Below are positions 14,538 to 21,226 of a DNA stretch of 21,226 nt, piece by piece. Each line of letters starts with the position of its first letter. The first letter of the stretch is position 1. Position numbers and translations under genes: made by a program. This DNA comes from Lachnospiraceae bacterium UBA1753 (lineage in GTDB: Bacteria; Bacillota; Clostridia; Lachnospirales; Lachnospiraceae). The stretch covers positions 1 through 21,226 of the forward strand of contig DCHL01000175.1 in NCBI GenBank assembly GCA_002317595.1. The letters are read 5' to 3'. The notes under the pieces are model-generated. The model was not told where the DNA came from. It saw nothing but the letters and a program-made list of their open reading frames with translations, and did no database searches.

Positions 14538-14565
14538 TTGGTGGATACCTTCAAAGTATTACCAA
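14538..14565. terminator. Weak bidirectional hairpin between converging genes
   Basis: TTGGT/ACCAA and ATAC/GTAT pair with a small internal bulge around a seven-base loop; CAATTTATTT follows on the plus strand. It sits between the marR transcript and the converging large-protein gene, 13 bases from the latter's stop. A modest terminator candidate. Confidence 0.4.
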
Positions 14566-14577
14566 CAATTTATTTGC

Positions 14578-17500
14578 TTACTCCCACCTAGCATACAAAG
14601 TTACATCCCTACTATTCTCAAAGTCATCAGAGGCTTTGATTTCCTCGCCTCCTTCTTTTTGCGTATACCATCCTAGGAATCTTGCTCCTGGTTTTGTCGG
14701 TTTCGGCAGTTTGCCATACGGATATCCGAATGTAACGATTTTATTAAGTGATTTTACTTTTCCACCATTTGCGTCAAACCACACCAGGTATTTGTCATAC
14801 GGCAGACTGTTTACTGTTACTGTGCAACCGTAATCCACCCCATCCACGGTCGCACTGATAACGGCATTTCCTGCTGATACGGCTATTACCAGGCCATTTT
14901 CATCCACTGTGGCTACAGCCTCATCACTGCTCTTCCATTCGGAAACAGGAAGGTTTGTATTCTTTATCTTAAGTTTCTTCGTCTTACCTGCCTTAAGTGT
15001 CGCCTTCGAGGATGAAAGTCTTGGAATCTTGACTGTTACCTTCGTTGTGTACTTGGCCGCATTCGTACCCTCGCCAAAGTACGCGGTAATCTTTGCGGTT
15101 CCTGATTTTACAGCAGTAATCACTCCTGTCTTCTCATCAACAGTTGCAACTGTTGGCTTTGAAGATGTCCAACTGATTGGAGTAAGTGTCGTGCCAGACA
15201 GGATCTCACTATTGGCATTCACAGTCTCACCAACCTTATTCAAGGTTTTCTTAGTGAGCACAGGCTTTTGTATATGAATCGTCAGCGGTTCTCCAACAGC
15301 CTCATACTTTCCTTTCCCTGTCTTCCTGTAGGCAGTAACTGTAACATCGCCAGCCCTCTTCGCCTTGAGCACACCCCTGCTGCTTATTGATGCCAGCTTC
15401 TTTGACGAAAGCACGTATTTTGCTATGGTCTCTGTTGTGCCAAAGTCTGCAGGACTAAGGATGATTTTCTGGCGGACTGCAATCGTAGTGTCAGTTTTCT
15501 CCGGATCCTCTGGATTCTCTGGATTCTCTGGATCAACAGGGTTATCAGGATTCTCCGGGTCGGCTGACTTTTCTATTACTGTCACCTTACATACTGCCGT
15601 CCTGCCCAGATATCCGGCAACGATTTCTGCCTCGCCTCCTGAAACTGCCGTTATGGTCCCATTCTCCACTGTTGCTACAGAAGAATCATTACTTACCCAC
15701 GAGATTTCTGCATCTTCCACTGTCTTCTCGTCACCCGAAACGACTGTGGCAGTAATTGATTCCTGCTTGCCAGTTTCCAGACTGAGTTCCTTCTTATTAA
15801 GCGTTACAGTATAATTAAGTACTTCCTTATCTATCTCACTCTCATTTATCTCAGTCTCTGTTCTTGACGTATCCACCTTCCAGATTCTCTGCTTTACCGT
15901 ATTATTATCATAATAATACTCCTCTGCTTCAGTAGATACTTCTGCACACAGAATGTCAGAGTCACCTTCTGCAATAAGTTCACTCACGCTGACCTGGACC
16001 GATGTGGATTCCTGCGCCTCAAGGCTGATTTCCTTGCTAAGCAGCTCCGTTCCGTCCCGATTGGTTACCGCAAGCGTCGCCGTGGCAGGAACAAGGCTTT
16101 CATTTTTTACCGTTACCTCACAGTAAGGATCCTCTGCCGTGACGCAGTACTGACTCTCAACAACAAGCTCTGTCTTTGTCGCATCAATAGTCATCTGTTT
16201 TTCTGCTTTACCATCTCCTACTACACATATTGGCAGCTCAAGTTCGGACGGATCCGAAGGGAACTCGATATTGACTGTCAGTTCTTTTGTTTCCCCTGGC
16301 AGGAGGCTACTGTTTTCTATTGGCAGGGTCACATTATTTCCATTGACAGTATAGGATGTCTTACATTCATTTATTTTTTCTGTTCCAGTATTTGAAATAT
16401 ATAGGGTCACTGGTACAGGGTCATCCGTCAGCATATCCCTATGATTCAGGTCATATCCGTCAATACTGATTTCTGACCTTGAGGGTACTTCCGTGCACAC
16501 GAGCTTTGACGATGTTTTGATGTCGAATTCACTCGTTCCTTCAGTTTCCAGCATTGTAACATCTGTAATAATGTAGGTCATTTCTCCATTACAGATATCA
16601 AAGGCGTCGATGTATCCTTCGTCATTTACAATTTCTGTCTGTCCATACGATTTTGTACTGTCGTCATAAAGAGCTGCATAAATCCCTCTCTTTTCATCAT
16701 CAGTCCGACAATAATACACTCCATTTCCGTCAATATCGAAGGATGCACCAGTATCCATTGTCCCAGCAGCTAGTATCTCACTCTGACTCATATCAGCAGG
16801 CACAAGACTGTAAAGTCCTCCGTTCATATTGAAAGCAAAGACATTTCCCGAATGGCCCGGTACGGCTGTGCTTATCATATTGCAGACCACACCCTCCATT
16901 TTGCTTGCAACAGCTGATCCATAATTTTTTGAAAGATATATTGTTGACTTACCGTTCTCCTCAAGGGAATACGCCACGTAGGTATCGATTCCGTCAGTGC
17001 ATGCAGCGAGATTCGACACCTGACCGATATTATCAGCAAGTACTACGGGTGAGCTCCAGTTTCCACTCTTGTATTCTGAATACAGAATACGATTTTTGGA
17101 GTCTTCCTGCATGGGTGAACTGCTCTTGTTCTCTGCCCATAATGCGGTAAGTCCTTCTGAACTCCTCGTCAATACATGACCATAACAGAAGACATCATTT
17201 GTATCAGGAGATCCAAGGTCAACAAATTTCTTTGTGGACTTATCATACTGTGCCACAGATATTCCAAAGCTTCCAAGATAATCCTCGGCCTGTAACGCGG
17301 CACTGGTATCATATTTCTTCCTTGAATCCTGATATATCAGATAAGTCCCATCCTCATCAGAATAAAGCCTGTGCCCAAAATCTGATGTTCCATCGCCATC
17401 AACTGCATAAACTGTCTTCATCCCATCTGCAGGGAAGCCGTAAGACAAGGTAGTATTGTTCTCGCTCTCACTCAGATATGCAACAAATCCATCCTTCGAT

Positions 17501-20169
17501 ATAACCGGCATAGCTCCACCATAGATCTTAGCCATACAGATCTCGCCGTCCTTACCTTCAGACAGTATTTCTGCTCCCTGATAGTCATGCCACTTTGTGT
17601 CTGTATGTGGCAGATTGAAAGCCGAGTCAGCAACTGTATCAGCAGCATATGATGAAGATTTTTTCTCCGGCAGTAAGTCTCCTATTAAGGAGGCGGCATC
17701 TCGTGAATACAGCAGCAACTTATTTTTGCTGACATATTTCCCATAAGTTTTACTTTTTTTCAAATCTCCTGTGTCCCACAGCTGTATTTTGGCCACTTCC
17801 ATCTTGGCAAAATATGCTTTCGCGCCGGCTTCACCATACATGGTGACTTCCTTTAGTCCCCCCTTCTCCTCACTGCTTATAATTATAATTTCAGTTCCTA
17901 ATTTGACCTGTCCATACACGCCGACACTTGCATAGTCTGCAACACCTATTCCGGCATATGGCTCAAGCTTGGCTTCTCCTGAAAAAGTGACGTCACCGTA
18001 CCATTTCTGCTGCGGAAAATTATATCCTGCCTTTCCCGACAGTTCGCCAGATACCTTCCCGCTTACCATGATAGTAGCAGGAATATACCATATCATGTAT
18101 TGCTTATTCCATTTTTCAGAGGCTTCACATGTAACAATAATACCGCCCTCGGCATTCTCGTAAACACAGTCATCAGACCAGGTTCCTTCAAAATATCCGA
18201 CTAGGTTCCACTTGACTTTTCCCTTGATTCCAGGCATTCCCACTGGAATATCATTCTTCTGACATACACTCTGAATATCTTTTAGGTCTGATTTTAGTAG
18301 TTTGGCAGTTGTTTCTTTGTCACTTTTAAATTCTTTCGCCCAGTCTTCCCACTTTTCTTTGTAGCTCTTCTTTTCATCCGCCCTGCTTGTCGCGGTTGTA
18401 TCACCCTTTTTACTATCCCAGGATTTGAGGGTCTTCTGTGCAATATTCACACCAATGCGAATCTTTCCATCTTCAAGCTCAACATTTACAGGAAGTTCTG
18501 GAAATTCAAAACCCGCGCTGCTTCCACCAATTAGCGGGAAATCGTCATCCAATTTTACTGATATCCCGTCCCCAATTGAAAACTTCGGGATTTTTACAGT
18601 ACCTGGGACAATAACTGATAGAAAAATTGGCGTTTTCTTCGTACTGCCATCTGAAGACGTCGTGACAATAGATAATTCTTTTCCCTGAAGTCCATTCGGA
18701 GATACCTTCGTGAAATTTCCATTCTTACTTTCTCGGATTACTGAGCTGTCAGCGCACAGGCTATATCCTGTGATATTACTTGTATCCTTCTCCTTACATA
18801 TAAGGTCAAATTCAGAATGGCTATACTCTATCTGATGAGCGTTCGTCAGAACGTCAACCTCCTTACTTCCGTATTTATATGTAACACTCTCCAGGCAGTC
18901 ACTCACGCTGGCAGGAATATCTCCACCAGTAACTACCCCATCCGAGTTTATTGTTCCCGCAGAAGTGTGGAGATTATAGGATAGATCAATATGCAAAGCG
19001 GGACGGACAGCGCCACTCCTGCTGTATGCGATATTGCACACGTATGAACCGTTACGGTTCACATAACCGTCATCAGTGACGTCAGCGGCAAGGGTGGCAT
19101 CCTTTCCCGGCGAGCGGAGCCACCAATAGCAGTTGCCTCTGTAGTCCACATTGGATGCACAAAAAGGTGCCCCCATCGCCTTTGCGTATGTACTGCTCCT
19201 GCTTCTCCTGCATTTATCACCACTGTTGTAGAATGATGAGAATCCATTTGATGTACGGTATACTTCGGACTCTGACAGAAGGAACACCTTATCTTCCGTG
19301 TCCTTTCCCCCTTCTGTTCCACTACCTGTATTATTCGCATTTACAACACTCGTCGTCTTGACGACCGCCTTCTCACTTGATGCGAAAGCCGTATCCATGA
19401 AGTTATTACTACTATAGTCTGTTCCACATGTGTTTACTGTACTTCCGTATCCGTTCAGCCAGCTTCGTATTGTGCTCTTTTCCCAGGTGATGGATGAGTC
19501 CGATGCATTGTATCTCTGGTCATCAAGTCCCTTATCGGCCAGCAGGAATGCATCACTTCCATCTACAGACAACACCCTCCACTTGATGGGCTCACAGCGG
19601 AAATAGTGCCAGGTACTGGTGTCAGACCATTTGTAAGAATATGGTTCGTCCGACCGACTGAGAGTGACATCACTCTGCTTTATTCTCTTATAGGTATAGG
19701 TGCTTCCGCTGTAGTTAACTGTTGCTAGATTCTTGTTATTGAAGATTGCACTCTGCAGCGTATTGTAAAGACCAGAACTCTCTATTATATCCCCAGTACT
19801 CAGGTAGTTACTTCCTATTGCGGTGTATTTGCTCTTGTCAGCCACTACCTCTGCCTGGGGGTAAGAACCGAAATATACGCAGTCCCAGGTGACTACACCG
19901 TCTTCACTTTTTCTAGGATTCGAAAGGCCATAGCCATCCCCTTCATTGCTTATGGTATCCCCAGATACAGTAGATTCTTCAATATCCACCTCATCAATAA
20001 TTTCTTCGGACACCTCGTCCAAAGTATCATCCTCTGACAGGTCATCTTCAGTGATGATTACTTTGTCTTCCTGTGGCTTTATCTCTTCTGCATATGCGAA
20101 CACACTCATGAATGTCATCACAAATGCAAGAGTAAGAGATACTGATAATTTTGCCATTTTTCCTCGCAT
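14578..20169 (-). CDS. Large secreted modular protein: DUF6273, propeller-like region, CARDB-like and four BIG2 domains, List_Bact_rpt
   Basis: 1863-aa extracellular protein. A signal peptide spans residues 1-27 (MRGKMAKL, hydrophobic core, cleavage after AYA), then a very acidic linker to about 80. Residues about 92-392 form a DUF6273 domain (WDCVYFGSYPQ, WRVLSVDG, YWWLRSPG, GAVRPALHI). A Gly/Val-rich beta region spans about 520-800, and a repeated-strand, propeller-like part about 870-1205. Two CARDB-like Ig domains lie near 1230-1426. A BIG2 domain begins near 1451, followed by a Pro-Glu-Asn linker (1535-1560), three more BIG2 domains to about 1793 and a C-terminal Listeria-Bacteroides repeat (FDANGG, FLGWYT, LYARWE). 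No LPxTG or SLH anchor is visible. ATG 20169 is chosen because GGGAG lies nine bases upstream; ATG 20175 and TTG 20193 are in-frame alternatives. Probably surface or carbohydrate binding; no catalytic domain recognised. Confidence 0.88.
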   Translation of the reverse strand: MRGKMAKLSVSLTLAFVMTFMSVFAYAEEIKPQEDKVIITEDDLSEDDTLDEVSEEIIDEVDIEESTVSGDTISNEGDGYGLSNPRKSEDGVVTWDCVYFGSYPQAEVVADKSKYTAIGSNYLSTGDIIESSGLYNTLQSAIFNNKNLATVNYSGSTYTYKRIKQSDVTLSRSDEPYSYKWSDTSTWHYFRCEPIKWRVLSVDGSDAFLLADKGLDDQRYNASDSSITWEKSTIRSWLNGYGSTVNTCGTDYSSNNFMDTAFASSEKAVVKTTSVVNANNTGSGTEGGKDTEDKVFLLSESEVYRTSNGFSSFYNSGDKCRRSRSSTYAKAMGAPFCASNVDYRGNCYWWLRSPGKDATLAADVTDDGYVNRNGSYVCNIAYSRSGAVRPALHIDLSYNLHTSAGTINSDGVVTGGDIPASVSDCLESVTYKYGSKEVDVLTNAHQIEYSHSEFDLICKEKDTSNITGYSLCADSSVIRESKNGNFTKVSPNGLQGKELSIVTTSSDGSTKKTPIFLSVIVPGTVKIPKFSIGDGISVKLDDDFPLIGGSSAGFEFPELPVNVELEDGKIRIGVNIAQKTLKSWDSKKGDTTATSRADEKKSYKEKWEDWAKEFKSDKETTAKLLKSDLKDIQSVCQKNDIPVGMPGIKGKVKWNLVGYFEGTWSDDCVYENAEGGIIVTCEASEKWNKQYMIWYIPATIMVSGKVSGELSGKAGYNFPQQKWYGDVTFSGEAKLEPYAGIGVADYASVGVYGQVKLGTEIIIISSEEKGGLKEVTMYGEAGAKAYFAKMEVAKIQLWDTGDLKKSKTYGKYVSKNKLLLYSRDAASLIGDLLPEKKSSSYAADTVADSAFNLPHTDTKWHDYQGAEILSEGKDGEICMAKIYGGAMPVISKDGFVAYLSESENNTTLSYGFPADGMKTVYAVDGDGTSDFGHRLYSDEDGTYLIYQDSRKKYDTSAALQAEDYLGSFGISVAQYDKSTKKFVDLGSPDTNDVFCYGHVLTRSSEGLTALWAENKSSSPMQEDSKNRILYSEYKSGNWSSPVVLADNIGQVSNLAACTDGIDTYVAYSLEENGKSTIYLSKNYGSAVASKMEGVVCNMISTAVPGHSGNVFAFNMNGGLYSLVPADMSQSEILAAGTMDTGASFDIDGNGVYYCRTDDEKRGIYAALYDDSTKSYGQTEIVNDEGYIDAFDICNGEMTYIITDVTMLETEGTSEFDIKTSSKLVCTEVPSRSEISIDGYDLNHRDMLTDDPVPVTLYISNTGTEKINECKTSYTVNGNNVTLPIENSSLLPGETKELTVNIEFPSDPSELELPICVVGDGKAEKQMTIDATKTELVVESQYCVTAEDPYCEVTVKNESLVPATATLAVTNRDGTELLSKEISLEAQESTSVQVSVSELIAEGDSDILCAEVSTEAEEYYYDNNTVKQRIWKVDTSRTETEINESEIDKEVLNYTVTLNKKELSLETGKQESITATVVSGDEKTVEDAEISWVSNDSSVATVENGTITAVSGGEAEIVAGYLGRTAVCKVTVIEKSADPENPDNPVDPENPENPEDPEKTDTTIAVRQKIILSPADFGTTETIAKYVLSSKKLASISSRGVLKAKRAGDVTVTAYRKTGKGKYEAVGEPLTIHIQKPVLTKKTLNKVGETVNANSEILSGTTLTPISWTSSKPTVATVDEKTGVITAVKSGTAKITAYFGEGTNAAKYTTKVTVKIPRLSSSKATLKAGKTKKLKIKNTNLPVSEWKSSDEAVATVDENGLVIAVSAGNAVISATVDGVDYGCTVTVNSLPYDKYLVWFDANGGKVKSLNKIVTFGYPYGKLPKPTKPGARFLGWYTQKEGGEEIKASDDFENSRDVTLYARWE
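15503..15556 (-). repeat. 9-nt tandem repeat coding the Pro-Glu-Asn linker
   Basis: Six consecutive 9-base units on the consensus GGATTCTCT (plus strand), three near-identical and three drifted, encode a (Glu/Asp-Asn/Pro-Pro)-type spacer between the first and second BIG2 domains. Units are multiples of three, so copy-number slippage would change linker length without breaking the frame. Confidence 0.75.
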
Positions 20170-20222
20170 AAACATTCTCTCCCTCAATAACAACTCTCTC
20201 TTGAGTATCTATAACATGAAAA

Positions 20223-20251
20223 ATTATATATTATGAGTCAGATAGATACAA
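20223..20251 (-). promoter_or_regulatory. Promoter candidate for the large secreted protein
   Basis: On the minus strand a perfect TATAAT (20228-20223) lies 17 bases from TTGTAT (20251-20246). It gives a leader of about 45-50 bases before ATG 20169. The -35 match is three of six, so strength is uncertain. Confidence 0.5.
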
Positions 20252-20290
20252 GCGATTACATTTTAGGGACCTGCTTATGCTAATTGCCTC

Positions 20291-20353
20291 TTAGTTGCAG
20301 CATGTCTCATCGTAAAGCAGACATTTATCACAGCCCATAGGCAAGCTTCTCAT
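20291..20353 (-). CDS. 20-aa cysteine-rich micro-ORF overlapping the preceding micro-ORF
   Basis: MRSLPMGCDKCLLYDETCCN, with four cysteines in 20 residues (C-x2-C and C-C). Its ATG overlaps the TGA of the upstream 35-aa ORF (ATGA), the arrangement seen for coupled genes, and it has no good ribosome binding site of its own. Either it is a second coupled peptide, or the two ORFs are one ancestral Cys-rich protein split by a -1 shift; the continuous cysteine density across the junction favours a shared origin. No family recognised. Confidence 0.4.
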   Translation of the reverse strand: MRSLPMGCDKCLLYDETCCN

Positions 20354-20457
20354 CCGTCATGTCTGCAGACCTCATACCACTGACAGCCACAGCACCAGCC
20401 GTTACAGCCCTTGTCCTTCCTGATAGTCTTTCTGATCCAGTAGATAAATTTTTTCAT
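20350..20457 (-). CDS. 35-aa cysteine-rich small protein
   Basis: ATG at 20457 with AAGGTG five bases upstream opens a 35-codon frame ending TGA at 20350. The N-terminal half is basic and partly hydrophobic (MKKFIYWIRKTIRKDK); the C-terminal half is Cys/Trp-rich (GCNGWCCGCQWYEVC), five cysteines at 18, 22, 23, 25 and 31. This suggests a small metal-binding or disulphide-rich peptide with a membrane-affine N-terminus. It starts 31 bases after the HIRAN gene stop on the same strand with no terminator between, so the two are probably cotranscribed. No family recognised. Confidence 0.5.
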   Translation of the reverse strand: MKKFIYWIRKTIRKDKGCNGWCCGCQWYEVCRHDG

Positions 20458-20488
20458 AAACACACCTTTGTTCATTCGTAAAACATTA

Positions 20489-20797
20489 TTATTTCAGTAC
20501 ACAGATTGCGCCATAGTCCAGGACAAACTTGACCTTTCCAACCGCACGCTTCTTGAAGCAGTCGTACATTCTTCCTGCACTGTAGGAATCACCCTTAACC
20601 GTATGTGCACTGTTCGCCACGTGGGCAATGGGACCAAGTCCCTCGATCGATACAAGGATGGCCTCCTTATCAAAGGGATTCTTCGGTTCCTTCTCAAGCT
20701 GCACCTTCATCCCAGGCTTCAAGAATGCCTGCCCATGGAAATGATTCATACCAGTGATTGTAAAGTAGATTTTCTTTGATTTTTTCTTCGTTGACAT
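20489..20797 (-). CDS. Stand-alone HIRAN domain protein
   Basis: 102-aa protein consisting almost only of a HIRAN domain: GMNHFHGQAFLKPGMKVQLEKEP near 16-38, then the NPFDKEAILV segment near 40-49 that carries the conserved N-P-x-D-x-x-A-I signature. In eukaryotic HLTF/Rad5 proteins HIRAN binds 3' single-stranded DNA ends; stand-alone bacterial HIRAN proteins are thought to recognise damaged or stalled DNA, though functions are mostly untested. A Lys-rich head (STKKKSKK) fits nucleic-acid binding. GAGGAGGTG lies seven bases before the ATG. It is followed by two Cys-rich micro-ORFs, and a leftward intrinsic terminator sits just upstream. Confidence 0.88.
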   Translation of the reverse strand: MSTKKKSKKIYFTITGMNHFHGQAFLKPGMKVQLEKEPKNPFDKEAILVSIEGLGPIAHVANSAHTVKGDSYSAGRMYDCFKKRAVGKVKFVLDYGAICVLK

Positions 20798-20816
20798 ATC
20801 AACACCTCCTCAAATA

Positions 20817-20863
20817 CAAAATAAAATGAGCACCAGATGATATTTTCCTGTCATCTGATGCTC
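20817..20863 (-). terminator. Leftward intrinsic terminator upstream of the HIRAN gene
   Basis: Arms 20828-20840 and 20851-20863 form a 13-bp stem on the minus strand (one G-U pair; the same position is mismatched on the plus strand), followed leftward by ATTTTATTTT. This orientation shows it acts on transcripts coming from the right. Either it ends a gene outside the window or acts as a leader attenuator for the HIRAN gene, whose start is 20 bases further left. The rest of 20870-21078 holds no gene I can support. Confidence 0.7.
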
Positions 20864-21094
20864 CTAGAATAATCGATTTGTTGTACCATAATTTGTACTA
20901 TGAATACATCATGGTCCTGTTTAATTGAATTTTTAAGCAACAAGGTTCTATTCTATCCATACCCGGAAGGTATTGCAACCCGTTTGAAATAAGTATTTTT
21001 AATATATCTCCCATAATGCTATATTAATTGTGACAAGAGAAATAAGTAATGAATCCGCTTGACGGGTACATCAGATTGAAAGGAGATTACGGTT

Positions 21095-21151
21095 ATGTTA
21101 AAGAAGATTACAGCGTTCCTCGAGGCTTATTACAAGAGTTTTGCAAAGTAG
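21095..21151 (+). CDS. 18-aa peptide ORF (MLKKITAFLEAYYKSFAK)
   Basis: ATG 21095 to TAG 21151, with AAAGGAG nine bases upstream. The peptide alternates basic and hydrophobic residues, compatible with an amphipathic helix such as those of phenol-soluble-modulin-like, leaderless-bacteriocin-like or type I toxin peptides; none of these can be claimed from sequence. The next ORF, about 95 bases on, has the same ribosome binding site and a related start (ML-K-x-I), suggesting duplicated micro-genes. No cysteine and no double-glycine leader. Confidence 0.45.
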   Translation: MLKKITAFLEAYYKSFAK

Positions 21152-21189
21152 AATTACTGAGTTGATTTTCACGAAAGGAGGCATGGCTT

Positions 21190-21226
21190 ATGTTGAAGCT
21201 AATAAAGGTTATTGAAGCGGCTCTGG
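21190..21226 (+). CDS. Second related short peptide ORF, cut by window end (MLKLIKVIEAAL...)
   Basis: ATG 21190 with consensus AAAGGAGG at 21174-21181, eight bases upstream. The twelve visible residues resemble the preceding micro-ORF: ML-K at the start, then a hydrophobic/basic run and Glu-Ala. The preceding ATG at 21183 is only two bases from the Shine-Dalgarno and its frame closes after ten codons, so it is not preferred. The C-terminus, and hence the real length, lies outside the window; it could be a full-size protein. Confidence 0.5.
   Translation, partial: MLKLIKVIEAAL

Noticed and set aside
20290..20457. Selenocysteine read-through of the TGA in the Cys-rich ORF
   Set aside because: The read-through frame continues into sequence without the cysteine pattern, no SECIS-like hairpin was apparent, and the ATGA overlap offers a simpler explanation.
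21048..21164. 38-codon plus-strand ORF starting MNPLDGYIRLKGD
   Set aside because: It overlaps the 18-aa ORF in another frame, has a poor ribosome binding site and its codons run through the AAAGGAG signal of that ORF.

Overview
The window looks like a chromosomal segment of a low-to-moderate GC Firmicute, most likely a xylan-using gut or rumen Lachnospiraceae (Butyrivibrio/Pseudobutyrivibrio-like). Reasons: strong AGGAGG-type ribosome binding sites, GH120-type beta-xylosidase, a cytosolic PAS hybrid kinase with a C-terminal Hpt, and a very large secreted DUF6273/BIG2/Listeria-Bacteroides-repeat protein. This placement is inference from gene content. No phage, transposase, integrase, cas, rRNA or tRNA gene was found.

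Layout, left to right. 1-905 (-) is the 5' two-thirds or so of an unrecognised coiled-coil protein that runs off the left edge. A strong promoter at 1045-1073 drives a three-gene (+) ABC exporter operon: ATPase, then two ABC-2-type permeases (1137-3838). The 300 bases after it hold five degenerate 35-nt palindromic units (3855-4132). Then come a (-) pair, AIM24/TIGR00266-family protein followed by a DUF1653 protein (4171-5161), and a (+) radical SAM protein (5354-6223). It meets the next operon tail to tail with only 6 bases between the stop codons.

6230-12568 (-) is a tight three-gene operon transcribed right to left: a 1002-aa soluble hybrid sensor kinase, an NhaC-family Na+/H+ antiporter 7 nt downstream, and a GH120-type intracellular beta-xylosidase 11 nt further on. 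This ties sensing, ion balance and xylo-oligosaccharide hydrolysis into one transcript. A type A chloramphenicol acetyltransferase-like gene (12704-13357, -) follows, then a divergent (+) pair: a pyridoxamine-5'-phosphate-oxidase-fold protein and a MarR regulator. Their promoter carries an obvious MarR-like palindrome. A 12-codon ORF with a strong Shine-Dalgarno sits inside a hairpin just after marR.

14578-20169 (-) encodes one 1863-aa secreted modular protein. To its right are a HIRAN-domain protein (20489-20797, -) and, apparently in the same transcript, two tiny overlapping cysteine-rich ORFs. The right edge holds a leftward intrinsic terminator and the start of a (+) cluster of very short, related, possibly amphipathic peptide ORFs with near-consensus ribosome binding sites; the second is cut off by the window end.

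The items most worth following are the 35-nt palindrome array, the kinase-antiporter-xylosidase operon, and the two micro-ORF clusters (20291-20457 and 21095-21226), which a standard minimum-length gene caller would miss.
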